A DNA stretch of 64,000 nucleotides, taken from contig NZ_CP135136.1 in assembly GCF_037013735.1 (NCBI RefSeq), positions 372,001-436,000 of the forward strand, given 5' to 3'. This document shows, one piece after another, positions 51,534 through 61,418 of this stretch (the stretch's first letter is position 1; every line of letters starts with the position of its first letter). A program made the translations under genes and the position numbers. This stretch comes from Candidatus Legionella polyplacis. GTDB taxonomy: Bacteria > Pseudomonadota > Gammaproteobacteria > Legionellales > Legionellaceae. Under the pieces are notes generated by a model that saw nothing but the letters and a program-made list of their open reading frames with translations, was not told the origin of the DNA and did no database searches.

Positions 51534-51884
51534 GTGCCTAGAGTTAAAAGAGGTATAATATCGAGAAAACGTCATAAGAAAATTTTAAAAAAAGCAAAAG
51601 GGTATTATGGCGCTAGAAGTCGTGTTTTTCGCGTAGCAAAACAAGCTGTAATTAGAGCTAATCAATATTCTTATCGAGATCGGAAACAAAGAAAAAGGCA
51701 GTTTAGATCTCTATGGATTATACGTATTAATGCTAAAGTTCGAGAATATGGATTGTCTTATAGTAAGTTTATATATAAATTAAAAAGAATGGGTATTTCT
51801 TTAAATAGAAAGATATTATCAAATATGGCTGTTTATAATCATTCTATTTTTTTAGAATTATTAAAAAAAATTGATTTAATTTAG
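51534..51884 (+). CDS. rplT: 50S ribosomal protein L20
   Basis: It has 116 residues and starts at GTG (51534), encoding [21 protein letters not shown] stands five bases upstream. An earlier frame start at 51522 would add four residues that do not belong to L20. [18 protein letters not shown] and [15 protein letters not shown] are family hallmarks. In E. coli L20 represses its own operon by binding the rpmI leader; whether the RNA target persists here is not visible. Confidence 0.96.
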   Translation: MPRVKRGIISRKRHKKILKKAKGYYGARSRVFRVAKQAVIRANQYSYRDRKQRKRQFRSLWIIRINAKVREYGLSYSKFIYKLKRMGISLNRKILSNMAVYNHSIFLELLKKIDLI

Positions 51885-51981
51885 TACATTGAAGAATTTA
51901 ATTTTAATTAATGTTCTGTTTTGAATTAAATATTTATTTCATAAAGAATAATTTTTTGTTTAAAAAATAATAATTTTTATT

Positions 51982-53007
51982 ATGAAGGAAAAAGATATTG
52001 ATACTTTAAAGAAAGAAATTCAAATTGCTATTGATGGAGTTGATAGTATCTTTTTATTGGAAAAAATTCGTACAAGATATTTAGGAAAAAATGGTTTTTT
52101 AAAAAAAATTATTAAAAATTTATTAAATATATCTATTGATCAACGTTCTATTGTAGGGAATAAAATTAATAAAGTAAAAAATGAGATTGAGGTTTTATTT
52201 AAAAATAAAAAAAAATTTTTAAAAAAAAAAGAATTATTAGAAAAGTTATCAACTGAATATTTAGATACTTCTTTATCTGGTCGTAATAATCATTGTGGAT
52301 CTTTTCATCCAATTACTCAAGTAAAGTATATAGTTTATGACTATTTTAGTTATTTTGGATTTGACTTTATAAATGGGCCTGAAATAGAAACAAAATTTTA
52401 TAATTTTGAGGCATTAAATATTTCGGATTATCATCCAGCTTGTACTACACAAGATACTTTTTATATCAATAATAGTAATAAGTTATTAAGAACTCATACA
52501 ACTACTATACAAATTAGAACAATAAAAACATGTTCGCCTCCATTAAGGTTGATATCTTTAGGAAAAGTTTATAGAAGAGATTTTGATCGTACTCATACTC
52601 CAATGTTTCATCAAGTAGAAGGTTTATGGATAGATAAAACTATTAATTTATCTAATTTAAAATGGTTATTAGAAGATTTTTTTAATTATTTCTTTAAAAA
52701 GAAAGTAGTACTCAGATTTAGATCATCTTATTTTCCATTTACTGAACCATCTGCTGAAGTGGATATTAGATGTGTAAGTTGTTTAGGTTCTGGGTGTAAA
52801 TTGTGTAAGTTTATGGGGTGGATAGAAGTTCTTGGATGTGGTTTGGTACATCCAAATATATTGAATAATATAAATAGTGCATTTAAGGGTTATCAGGGAT
52901 TAGCTTTTGGAATAGGATTAGATAGGTTAGCAATGTTATATTTTGGAATTGATGATATACGAATAATGTTTGAAAATGATTTATCTTTTTTAAAACAATT
53001 TGTATAA
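51982..53007 (+). CDS. pheS: Phenylalanyl-tRNA synthetase alpha subunit
   Basis: Catalytic subunit of the (alpha-beta)2 enzyme, 341 residues. An N-terminal coiled coil is rich in lysine; the core has HPITQVKYIVYDYFSYFGF (motif 1 region), GKVYRRDFDRTHTPMFHQVEGL (motif 2) and FGIGLDRLAMLYFGIDDIR (motif 3). A ten-A tract at about 52,221 stays in frame, showing that long homopolymers also occur in intact genes here. It is followed by pheT after 73 bases. Confidence 0.96.
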   Translation: MKEKDIDTLKKEIQIAIDGVDSIFLLEKIRTRYLGKNGFLKKIIKNLLNISIDQRSIVGNKINKVKNEIEVLFKNKKKFLKKKELLEKLSTEYLDTSLSGRNNHCGSFHPITQVKYIVYDYFSYFGFDFINGPEIETKFYNFEALNISDYHPACTTQDTFYINNSNKLLRTHTTTIQIRTIKTCSPPLRLISLGKVYRRDFDRTHTPMFHQVEGLWIDKTINLSNLKWLLEDFFNYFFKKKVVLRFRSSYFPFTEPSAEVDIRCVSCLGSGCKLCKFMGWIEVLGCGLVHPNILNNINSAFKGYQGLAFGIGLDRLAMLYFGIDDIRIMFENDLSFLKQFV

Positions 53008-53080
53008 AATAATTTCATTTTAGAGTTAGTTTTATTAGAGATATTTGTAAATACATATTAATTATTTTGATATAAGTATA

Positions 53081-55501
53081 ATGAGAGTAAGTGAATTTTG
53101 GTTACGTGAGTGGATTGATTTTTCTGTTGATACTAATAAATTAGTAGATATTTTAACTAATTTAGGATTAGAAGTTAAATCAGTTTTTCCAGTTTCTAGT
53201 GGTGTTTCGAATGTTAAAATTGTAAAAGTTATTGATATAATACGTCATCCAAAAAAAAATGGATTAATGATATGTAAATTACAAATAGATAAAAATCTTA
53301 ATATCATACAGGTTGTTTGCAAGATTTCTGAGGAAATTTATATAGGTAGTAAAGTTGCTTGTGCCATAATTGGTTCGAAATTATTAAATAAATTTATTGT
53401 AAAAGAAGATTTAATATTTGGAGAAATTTCTCAAGGAATTTTATGCACATATTATAATTTAAATTTTTATACAAAGAGTGATAATGTTGATGAAATTTTA
53501 ATTTTAAATGAAACGGCACCTGTTGGTGCAGATTTATCTAAATATTTATTGTTAAAAGATAATGTTTTAGATATTGCTTTAAGCTTTAATCGTTCTGATT
53601 GTTTTAGTGTATTGGGTATAGCCAGAGAAGTATCTTCTTTTATGGGGGCTCCTGTAAAAAATTTTTTTAGTAATTTATTTATTGAAAAAGACATTAATGA
53701 AGAATTAAATATTTATGTAAATGATTTTAAATTTTGTCCAATTTATAATGGAAGAATTATACGAGATATTAATTGTCAGTCTTATACTCCTGATTGGATG
53801 AAAGAGCGTTTAAATAGATCTGATATTAAAATTGTTTCACCAATAGTAGATATTATTAATTATGTTGTATTAGAAATTGGTATTCCTATTTTTTATTTTG
53901 ATTTAGATCTTATACATGAAAATAGTATTATTATTAGATTATCTTATTGTGGAGAACAGTTTGAATCTTTTGATGGAAAAAAGATAATATTAGATGATAA
54001 AACGTTAGTAATGTGCAGTAATAATAAAATTTTAGCATTACCTGGTTTGATACATAATAGTTCTATATGTTGTAATAAAAATATAAAAAATTTATTTTTT
54101 AGTAATTTTTTTTTAGATCCACATTTGATCTTGTCAGCTTCTAAAAGATACAATATATATACTGAATATTCTCAAAGATTTTCTCGAGGTATAGATTATA
54201 GTTTGCTATCTTTGTCTTTAGAACGTGTTTCAGATCTTTTAAAAAATATTCTGGGAGGAAATCTTTCTTCGGTATTTAAAGTATTCAATAAAAAATTTTT
54301 TCCATCTAGGAAAAAGATTTTTTTTAATTTTAATAATTTTAAAAAGTTGGTGGGTTTTTATTTATCTGAAAAAAAAGTAACTAATATATTTCATTTATTG
54401 AATATGGTACTTCTAAAAAAAAATAATATGCATTGGATTGTAACTATTCCTATATATCGTTTTGATATTGAATCAGAAATAGATTTAATTGAAGAAATTG
54501 TTAGATATTATGGGTATAATAAAATTATTGGAAAAAAAATAGTTTCTCTATTGAAAATTAGTTCTATAGATTCTATTGATCTTTTATCTAAAAGATGTTC
54601 TTTATTGCTAGTAAATAGAGGGTATAGTGAGGTGATAAATTATAGTTTTACAGATCCTTCTTTACAAAATGCTTTGTTTGGTAGTAAAGGAGTTTTATCA
54701 TTAGTTAATCCTATGTCTGAAAAATTTTCGTATTTGAGAACAAGTTTATGGCCTGGATTAATTATGTCTATGAAAAATAATATTTTTCGTAAAGAAGAAT
54801 CTATAAAATTATTTGAAACTGGTATAGTATTTTTTAATAAAAATGGATATTTGGAAGAAACTTTTTGTATTTCTGGTTTACTATTAGGAAAGAGAAATAA
54901 TAATTTATCTTGGAAGAAGTATTCAGAAAAAAATTTTGATTTTTATGATATAAAAGGAGATTTAGAATTAATTTTTTCTATTTTAAATATAAAAAATATT
55001 TGTTTTGTTTCTTTTGCAAATCAAGCTTTACATCCTGGACAGTCAGTAAAAATTGTTTTTAGTTCAGATTGTATTGGATGGTGTGGAAAATTGAATCCAT
55101 ATATTGCAAATATGTTTTCTTTGCCTGAAGGAATTATTTTATTTGAATTGTTTTTAGAAAAAATTAAAAAAATTTTTACGTTTGTGCCAAAAAAATACAA
55201 AAAATTTTCAAGATTTCCTAAAATTTCTAGAGATTTATCTTTTTTGGTAGATAAAAATATGAATATTTGTAATATAGAAAATATACTTAGTAAATTAGTA
55301 AGGTTCAGAAATGTAGTGTTTTTTGGTGTTTGCGATATTTATGTTGGTGAGTTAATACCTAGTAATAAAAAAAGTGTTACTATTTCTTTTGTTTTTCAAA
55401 GGTTTGATAGAACAATGACGGATAGTGAAATAAATGATACAATAAATTTTATTGTTAATTCTTTAGAAAAAGAACACTCAATTGTATTAAGGTATATGTA
55501 A
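53081..55501 (+). CDS. pheT: Phenylalanyl-tRNA synthetase beta subunit
   Basis: Structural and editing subunit of PheRS, 806 residues, normal length. The N-terminal EMAP-like tRNA-binding domain lies at about 39-150; B3/B4 editing domain near 210-400; B5 and the catalytic-like core (IEEIVRYYGYNKI); C-terminal anticodon-binding fold with RFPKISRDLSFLVDKN. In gammaproteobacteria ihfA usually follows; here the next gene is rplM, so the IHF subunit is missing from its place. Confidence 0.96.
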   Translation: MRVSEFWLREWIDFSVDTNKLVDILTNLGLEVKSVFPVSSGVSNVKIVKVIDIIRHPKKNGLMICKLQIDKNLNIIQVVCKISEEIYIGSKVACAIIGSKLLNKFIVKEDLIFGEISQGILCTYYNLNFYTKSDNVDEILILNETAPVGADLSKYLLLKDNVLDIALSFNRSDCFSVLGIAREVSSFMGAPVKNFFSNLFIEKDINEELNIYVNDFKFCPIYNGRIIRDINCQSYTPDWMKERLNRSDIKIVSPIVDIINYVVLEIGIPIFYFDLDLIHENSIIIRLSYCGEQFESFDGKKIILDDKTLVMCSNNKILALPGLIHNSSICCNKNIKNLFFSNFFLDPHLILSASKRYNIYTEYSQRFSRGIDYSLLSLSLERVSDLLKNILGGNLSSVFKVFNKKFFPSRKKIFFNFNNFKKLVGFYLSEKKVTNIFHLLNMVLLKKNNMHWIVTIPIYRFDIESEIDLIEEIVRYYGYNKIIGKKIVSLLKISSIDSIDLLSKRCSLLLVNRGYSEVINYSFTDPSLQNALFGSKGVLSLVNPMSEKFSYLRTSLWPGLIMSMKNNIFRKEESIKLFETGIVFFNKNGYLEETFCISGLLLGKRNNNLSWKKYSEKNFDFYDIKGDLELIFSILNIKNICFVSFANQALHPGQSVKIVFSSDCIGWCGKLNPYIANMFSLPEGIILFELFLEKIKKIFTFVPKKYKKFSRFPKISRDLSFLVDKNMNICNIENILSKLVRFRNVVFFGVCDIYVGELIPSNKKSVTISFVFQRFDRTMTDSEINDTINFIVNSLEKEHSIVLRYM

Positions 55502-55621
55502 AATAATAATAAATTAAATTATTATATTATAATACATAAGAGATCTTTTAAATAGAAATTATTTATATATTAATTCTATGTAATAAAAATTCTATTTTTG
55601 AAGGTATTTATGGAGTTTAAT

Positions 55622-56050
55622 ATGAAAACATTTAGTTTGAAAAAAAAACAAATTAAACGTGATTGGTATATTATTGATGCTTCTAATAAAATTTTAGGTC
55701 GTTTTTTAAGCAAGGTAGCTATTATTTTGATGGGAAAGAATAAACCAGAATATTCTCCACATTTAGATAATGGAGATTATGTAATAATAGTAAATGCAGA
55801 AAAAATATTGGTAACTGGAAAAAAATTTAAAGAAAAAAAATATTATAGACATTCAGGATATCCTGGAGGGTTAAAAAGTATTTATTTTTTTCAGTTAAAA
55901 AAAAAGAATCCGAAACATATTATTAGATTGGCTTTAAAAGGAATGTTGCCTAAAAATTCTTTGGGAAGGTCTATAATTAAAAAATTAAAAATTTATTTAG
56001 GATTAAAACATCCTCATAAGGCTCAAAATCCTAAAAATATAGATATTTGA
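55622..56050 (+). CDS. rplM: 50S ribosomal protein L13
   Basis: It has 142 residues from the ATG at 55622 ([20 protein letters not shown]), the standard start; the frame begins earlier at 55598 without support. [10 protein letters not shown] and the [21 protein letters not shown] segment match L13, ending [13 protein letters not shown]. The rplM-rpsI pair is conserved in nearly all bacteria; the rpsI ATG is 14 bases after the rplM stop. Confidence 0.96.
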   Translation: MKTFSLKKKQIKRDWYIIDASNKILGRFLSKVAIILMGKNKPEYSPHLDNGDYVIIVNAEKILVTGKKFKEKKYYRHSGYPGGLKSIYFFQLKKKNPKHIIRLALKGMLPKNSLGRSIIKKLKIYLGLKHPHKAQNPKNIDI

Positions 56051-56064
56051 GGGAGTTGATAAAT

Positions 56065-56523
56065 ATGAATGTTAATAATATTTATTTTTATGGAACTGGA
56101 CGAAGAAAGAGTTCAGTTGCCAGAGTATTTTTATCGATTGGTAGTGGTAAAATCAAAATTAATAATCGTTTTTTAGAAGATTACTTTGGGGATGTAGCTT
56201 GTGTATTAATTTGTCAACCATTGATGGTTATAGGTTCTATGAATAAATTTGATATAAATGTTAAAGTTTATGGTGGAGGAATTTCTGGGCAAGCAGGTGC
56301 TATTCGTTTAGGTATAGCACGAGCTTTAGTAAATTATGATGAAAGGAAATTTTTTAATAGTGTTTTATTAAATGATGATCAGTTAAATGAAGAATATTCT
56401 ACTCAATTTTATAGAAAAAAATTACGATCTAATGGTTTATTAACTCGTGATTCAAGAACGGTTGAAAGGAAAAAGTTTGGAATGCATAAGGCTAGAAAAT
56501 CAACCCAATATTCTAAGCGTTAA
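56065..56523 (+). CDS. rpsI: 30S ribosomal protein S9
   Basis: It has 152 residues, slightly longer than the 130 of E. coli because of an N-terminal extension and an internal one. It begins at the ATG at 56065 with GAGGGAG upstream. [20 protein letters not shown] is the family signature, and the C-terminal [17 protein letters not shown] tail reaches the P-site tRNA. It is coupled to rplM. Confidence 0.95.
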   Translation: MNVNNIYFYGTGRRKSSVARVFLSIGSGKIKINNRFLEDYFGDVACVLICQPLMVIGSMNKFDINVKVYGGGISGQAGAIRLGIARALVNYDERKFFNSVLLNDDQLNEEYSTQFYRKKLRSNGLLTRDSRTVERKKFGMHKARKSTQYSKR

Positions 56524-56593
56524 TGTATGAATATTATTTTCGAATTTTATATACAATAATTATATATTTTTGTTTTAGTTTTTATTAAAAATT

Positions 56594-58096
56594 ATGAAAT
56601 ATTTTTCTGTATATAGAAAAAAAGATTTTTTTTTATATAAAAAAAATATATTAAAAATATTTAATTTAACTGATAGCGATTTAATTAAAAAGATTGCAAA
56701 GAATATTTTATTAAATATTAATTATAGATATCCTATGGTTAAAACAATTGCTATATTTTGTGGAAGTAGTTTCAATGCTATATATGGTTATATGCTAGCG
56801 AAGTTTGCATATGAAAACGGATACACTATGATGATATATCAGTGTAATTTATTTAAATCAATATCTTTATTAATTCAAAAATTAATACTTAATAAGTTTA
56901 AAATTAATTTTGTTTATAAAACAATTGATGATTGTATAGATAGTAATGTAGATTTAATTATTGATGCTTTAATTGGAATAGATGACGATGATGAAGATTT
57001 TTTTATAAATACAGAAAAAATAAGTAATGTCATTAATAGGATTAACAATAGTTTTTTGCCTGTGATATCTTTAGATATTCCATCAGGAATAGATGGAGAT
57101 ACTGGTTGCATTTTTCAATGTGGAGCAATAAAGTCTACTTTAACTATAACATTTTTAGTAATTAAATTGGGTTTATTAATTTTAGATGGTCCTGATTATT
57201 GTGGAGAAATAGTTTGTATTTCATTTCAATCTGATAATACTTGTTCAGATGTTAATCCTACAGTTTATTTATTAAATAATTATTTGTATAAAGATATAGT
57301 TTTTTTGAAAAGAAAAAAAAATTCTCATAAAGGTTTATTTGGTCGTGTTTTAATTATTGGCGGAAATTATGGAATGCCTGGATCTGTATATTTGTCTGCT
57401 AAGGCTGCATTAAGAGTTGGTGCTGGCTCAGTAATTGTGTTTACTAAAAGTGAATATGTAAATCAATTTTCTTTTAGTTTACCTGAAGTTATGGTTTATG
57501 AATTTAAAGATATATTGCAATTTATTAAATTAATGAAAAAGTCAACGGTTTGTGTAATTGGACCTGGATTGATAGAAGATACATGTACGAGATTTTTATT
57601 TAAAAAGATAATATTATCGAATATTGTTACTGTTGTGGATGCTTCTGCTTTGAGAATTTTATCAAAATTTAAGAATTGTTATAAAAATAATTGGATTTTA
57701 ACTCCTCATGTTGGAGAGGCTGCATCTTTATTATCTTGTACAGTTAAAGAAATTCAAGAAGATCGTTACAAAGCATTAAAAAAAATAAAAAATAAATATG
57801 GTGGTGCTGTTGTTCTTAAAGGATATGATACGTTTATTTATACTGATCAAGAAGATATTCCTTATCTTTGTTGTGAAGGGAATCCTGGAATGGCTAGTAG
57901 TGGAATGGGTGATGTTTTAAGTGGAGTGTTAGGTGGATTACTATCGCAGGGTCTATCTATCAGAGATTCTGTTATATTAGGAGTATGGGTTCATGGAATA
58001 TCTGGTTCTCAAGCTGCATTTATAAATGGTGAACGTGGTTTATTAGCTAGTGATTTAATGTTTTGGTTACAAAGGAATATAAATTTTTTTCAATAG
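56594..58096 (+). CDS. nnr: Bifunctional NAD(P)HX epimerase/dehydratase with degenerate epimerase loop
   Basis: Repairs hydrated NADH and NADPH. It has 500 residues: N-terminal YjeF epimerase domain (about 1-215) and C-terminal ADP-dependent dehydratase domain (about 230-500). The dehydratase motifs are intact: GRVLIIGGNYGMPGS, VIGPGL, TPHVGEAASLL, NPGMASSGMGDVLSG. In the epimerase half the metal- and phosphate-binding loop that should read NNGGDG is FNAIYG (60-65), so the key aspartate is Tyr64, and the DALLGTGL region reads DALIGIDDDDEDF. DIPSGIDGDTG is kept. I infer a one-function dehydratase. It starts the nnr-tsaE-amidase-miaA cluster. Confidence 0.92.
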   Translation: MKYFSVYRKKDFFLYKKNILKIFNLTDSDLIKKIAKNILLNINYRYPMVKTIAIFCGSSFNAIYGYMLAKFAYENGYTMMIYQCNLFKSISLLIQKLILNKFKINFVYKTIDDCIDSNVDLIIDALIGIDDDDEDFFINTEKISNVINRINNSFLPVISLDIPSGIDGDTGCIFQCGAIKSTLTITFLVIKLGLLILDGPDYCGEIVCISFQSDNTCSDVNPTVYLLNNYLYKDIVFLKRKKNSHKGLFGRVLIIGGNYGMPGSVYLSAKAALRVGAGSVIVFTKSEYVNQFSFSLPEVMVYEFKDILQFIKLMKKSTVCVIGPGLIEDTCTRFLFKKIILSNIVTVVDASALRILSKFKNCYKNNWILTPHVGEAASLLSCTVKEIQEDRYKALKKIKNKYGGAVVLKGYDTFIYTDQEDIPYLCCEGNPGMASSGMGDVLSGVLGGLLSQGLSIRDSVILGVWVHGISGSQAAFINGERGLLASDLMFWLQRNINFFQ

Positions 58097-58261
58097 ATAG
58101 TTTATTTGATTTTTATTTGTAAAAAAATAATATTATCTATTAATAAGTATTTTTATTTATAAGTGAAGAATTGTAAAAATAGTGATTATTTTTATGATAA
58201 TGATAAAAAATATATTGTGTTAGACAATATTTATTGTTATGTATAAATATGAAAATAAGTT

Positions 58262-58741
58262 ATGAAAAAAAAATATTTTTTTAAAATTTTAAGTAAAAGA
58301 TGTTTCCAAAGTATTATTAGACAATTGGTTAAAGTATTAATTCCTCCTTTAATTTTAACTTTTAGTGGTAATATAGGGGTAGGAAAAACAACTCTTATTC
58401 GAATTTTATTAAAAAATATGGGAATCCGAGATAAAGTTGTGAGTCCAACATTTTCTATCGTTGAAAGTTATCAAAATTCTATGAAAAATATAAATATTTA
58501 TCATTTTGATTTTTATCGAATAAATAATATTTGTGAATTAGATAATATTGAAATTATGGATTATTTATTGCAAAATTCTGTTTGTTGTATTGAGTGGCCT
58601 GAGGTTATTTATCCATTTATTAAAAAGTATGTTGATCTTAATTTTGTTTTATCATTATATGAATGGGGTAGATTATTATCTTTACAATGCTTAAGTAAAA
58701 AAGGGGAAATAATAATGTCTAAGTTAGGATTTTATCTGTAA
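58262..58741 (+). CDS. tsaE: tRNA threonylcarbamoyladenosine biosynthesis protein TsaE
   Basis: ATPase of the t6A complex with TsaB and TsaD. It has 159 residues. Walker A is SGNIGVGKTTLIR near residue 39; SPTFSIVESY (the switch region) and YHFDFYRI follow, and CCIEWPEVI is the conserved tryptophan region. It lies in its usual place between nnr and the amidase gene. With Sua5 at 33 kb, two t6A genes occur in the window, which supports an active modification pathway. Confidence 0.95.
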   Translation: MKKKYFFKILSKRCFQSIIRQLVKVLIPPLILTFSGNIGVGKTTLIRILLKNMGIRDKVVSPTFSIVESYQNSMKNINIYHFDFYRINNICELDNIEIMDYLLQNSVCCIEWPEVIYPFIKKYVDLNFVLSLYEWGRLLSLQCLSKKGEIIMSKLGFYL

Positions 58742-58758
58742 CATAAATTATTAAATTT

Positions 58759-60027
58759 ATGTTTAATAAGAAAGAATTATTAGTTTATTTTAATAAAGTT
58801 TTATTTTTTATTTTTTATATTGTAAATTTTATTTTTTTGTTGTTTATTTTTTGTTTTATTGACAATATTGATCAATCAATATCTATCAATATTAAAAAAA
58901 AAAAATATAAAACGTATATATTATTAAGATATAGTTCGTTAGTAATATGTCATGTTTTTGTTTTAAGTAAACCAAATAGAATTATTGTTGATTTAAAAAG
59001 TATTAAACCTCTAGTGTTTGATTTTAAAAAAGTTTTTTTTAAGGGTTCATTAATTACGAATGTAAGTAAATTTTATGTTAATAATAATATATTACGTTTG
59101 ATTTTTAATATTAATAGGATGGTTTCTGTTAAGGTTAAGTTTGTTTTAGATTTTTTTTGTTTAAATCAAAAGCTTTTTATTTATTTAATAAGTAATAAAG
59201 ATTTTTTTAAAAAAAAGGAAATTATTTATTATATTTCAGATTTTTTTATAAGGTATTTTAATATTAGAAATTTATATCGTAATTTAGTAATAATATTGGA
59301 TCCTGGACATGGAGGAAAAGATCCAGGAGCTTCTGGATTAGATTCCAGTAAAGAAAAAGATATTACATTAATAATAGCAAAATATCTTAAAGAGTTAATA
59401 GATAATCAAGTTGGTATGCATGCGTTTTTAACTAGAAAAAAAGATTCTTATATCTCATTAAGAGATAGATTATTGATTGCTAAAAGATATAATGCTGATT
59501 TATTAATTTCTATTCATGTAAATTCTTGTTTAGATAAAAAATCTAGTGGTGCTTTAGTTTTTACTTTATCGAATATAAAAAAAGATAGAAAATATCTTAA
59601 ATATTTATCAATTAACAAAATATTATTTAGATGTAAAAAATATAAGTTTTCGAGAATTAATAGTAACAGTAATTTATTAACATCAGTTTGTTCTAATTTT
59701 TATAAAATTGATACAATGAGGATTAGCTTTGGTGTAGCTAAAAGGGTATTATATTATTTGAATAATGTAATAGATTTACATAATTCTATGGTAGAGCAAG
59801 CCAGATTTATGATATTAAAATCCTTGGATATACCATCTATATTAATAGAAATAGGTTTTATATCTAATCCAAAGGAAGAAAAATTTTTAAACGTATCTTT
59901 TTATCGAATGAAGATTGCATACGCAATTTTTTCTGGTTTAAAATGTTTTTTTGAAGAAAATGTTCCATTTAATAGTAAGATAGCAATGTTGTATAAAATG
60001 GGTTATTATTTTATTAATAAAATTTAA
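58759..60027 (+). CDS. amiC: N-acetylmuramoyl-L-alanine amidase (AmiB/AmiC type)
   Basis: Periplasmic zinc amidase that splits septal peptidoglycan. It has 422 residues. A hydrophobic export segment covers about 12-38, an AMIN domain follows (about 45-130), then the Amidase_3 domain: ILDPGHGGKDPGASG (first zinc His), EKDITLIIAKYL (Glu), LLISIHVNSC (His) and SILIEIGFISNPKEE (catalytic Glu). It lies where E. coli has amiB. The mutL that normally follows is missing. AmiB and AmiC cannot be separated by sequence here. Confidence 0.92.
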   Translation: MFNKKELLVYFNKVLFFIFYIVNFIFLLFIFCFIDNIDQSISINIKKKKYKTYILLRYSSLVICHVFVLSKPNRIIVDLKSIKPLVFDFKKVFFKGSLITNVSKFYVNNNILRLIFNINRMVSVKVKFVLDFFCLNQKLFIYLISNKDFFKKKEIIYYISDFFIRYFNIRNLYRNLVIILDPGHGGKDPGASGLDSSKEKDITLIIAKYLKELIDNQVGMHAFLTRKKDSYISLRDRLLIAKRYNADLLISIHVNSCLDKKSSGALVFTLSNIKKDRKYLKYLSINKILFRCKKYKFSRINSNSNLLTSVCSNFYKIDTMRISFGVAKRVLYYLNNVIDLHNSMVEQARFMILKSLDIPSILIEIGFISNPKEEKFLNVSFYRMKIAYAIFSGLKCFFEENVPFNSKIAMLYKMGYYFINKI

Positions 60028-60149
60028 TGAGTATATAATTTTAAGATTTTTTAATATTTTTATTTTTGATAAGAAATAATTAAAATATAAGATTTTATTT
60101 TCAATTAAAATTAGTTAGTAATGTTGTTAAAAATTTTGTTTTTAAAAAA

Positions 60150-61097
60150 ATGAAATTACCTACAGTTTTTTGTTTAATGGGTCCTACTGCTTCGGGGAAA
60201 ACTTTTCTTGCTATTGCTTTGTATAGAAAGTTTCCTTTTGAGATTATTAGTGTGGATTCTGGTATGGTTTATAAAGAGATAAATATAGGAACAAATAAAC
60301 CAAGTAGTAGGATATTATCAGAATATCCTCATTATTTAATTAATATTTTAAATCCTTGTGAATATTATTCAGTTGCAAAATTTTATAATGATGTATTTTT
60401 ATGTATAAAAAATATTTTAAGAAAAGATAAAATTCCTTTATTAGTAGGTGGTTCTATGATGTATTTTAATGTTTTACAGAATGGTTTATATTATTCTCCA
60501 GAATGTAGTGATTCTATACGAATATATGTTCTATATAAAGCAAAAAAATATGGATGGAATTATTTATACGAAAAATTAAAAAGTGTTGATCCTTTATTTG
60601 CTTCCAAAATTTGTTCTGGTGATAAAAAACGCATTCAAAGAGGTCTTGAAGTATATTATTTTACCGGAAAACCTTTATCTTATTATCTTTTAAAGAAAAG
60701 TGATGTTAAATTTAATTTTATAAATTTAATTTTGTATCCAGAGAATCGATTTTGGTTATACGAAAGGATTTCTGTACGTTTTTTGAAAATGTTATCTAAA
60801 GATTTGGTAGGAGAAGTGAATAAATTAATTGTAAAATGGAAATTATCTTTATCGTCTCCTATCATGAAGCTTATAGGTTATAAACAGGTAATTGAATATT
60901 TATTAGGTTATTATAGTTATAAAAATATGTGTAACAAAGGAATCAAATCTACTTGTCAATTAGCAAAGAAACAATTAACTTGGTTAAGACGTTGGAGAAG
61001 AGATGGTTATTTTTTTTGTTGCGATAAAAGTGATATTTATACTCGTATTGTAAATACGGTACAAGATTTATTATTTAAATATCATTTTTTATATTAA
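60150..61097 (+). CDS. miaA: tRNA dimethylallyltransferase
   Basis: Adds the i6A37 isopentenyl group in tRNAs reading UNN codons. It has 315 residues. The P-loop is MGPTASGKTFLAIAL near residue 10; SVDSGMVYKEINIGTNKP (catalytic Asp and Thr), LVGGSMMYFNVL and RIQRGLEVYYFTGKPLS are intact, as is the C-terminal QLAKKQLTWLRRW. It directly follows the amidase gene, from which mutL has been lost, and its stop touches the start of the zinc-finger gene (TAAATG). hfq and hflX, next in E. coli, are not here. Confidence 0.96.
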   Translation: MKLPTVFCLMGPTASGKTFLAIALYRKFPFEIISVDSGMVYKEINIGTNKPSSRILSEYPHYLINILNPCEYYSVAKFYNDVFLCIKNILRKDKIPLLVGGSMMYFNVLQNGLYYSPECSDSIRIYVLYKAKKYGWNYLYEKLKSVDPLFASKICSGDKKRIQRGLEVYYFTGKPLSYYLLKKSDVKFNFINLILYPENRFWLYERISVRFLKMLSKDLVGEVNKLIVKWKLSLSSPIMKLIGYKQVIEYLLGYYSYKNMCNKGIKSTCQLAKKQLTWLRRWRRDGYFFCCDKSDIYTRIVNTVQDLLFKYHFLY

Positions 61098-61325
61098 ATG
61101 TGGATAAAGAAAATGTATAAAAATAATAATTTTTTATTAAGTAGAGGAAAAAGATTGTTTAAAAATAAAAAAGAATTTTTAATATCTAAAATTGATTTGC
61201 CATTAAGTTGTCCTAATAATAGAATTCCAAATCAATATGGTTTTCATCCAAAAGTTTATTTATCTATAAAAAAAATGAGTACTGTAATTTGCCCTTATTG
61301 CAGGACAAAATTTACTTATATATAA
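61098..61325 (+). CDS. zf-CHCC zinc-finger domain protein
   Basis: A 75-residue protein of the zf-CHCC family (related to the mitochondrial complex I subunit NDUFS6). The zinc ligands can be traced as LPLSCP, FHPKVYLSI and VICPYCRTKF (Cys, His, Cys, Cys), though the basic N-terminus is longer than usual. The start is the ATG next to the miaA stop; an ATG at 61113 is also possible. The function in gammaproteobacteria is unknown; in mitochondria the homologue helps assemble complex I. Confidence 0.85.
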   Translation: MWIKKMYKNNNFLLSRGKRLFKNKKEFLISKIDLPLSCPNNRIPNQYGFHPKVYLSIKKMSTVICPYCRTKFTYI

Positions 61326-61418
61326 CAAATTTATATTTTTGATATTAATATAAATTTGATTTTATATTTATATTAGTATAAATAGATATTTTGTTAGAGC
61401 AAAATTTTGGGATCTATT

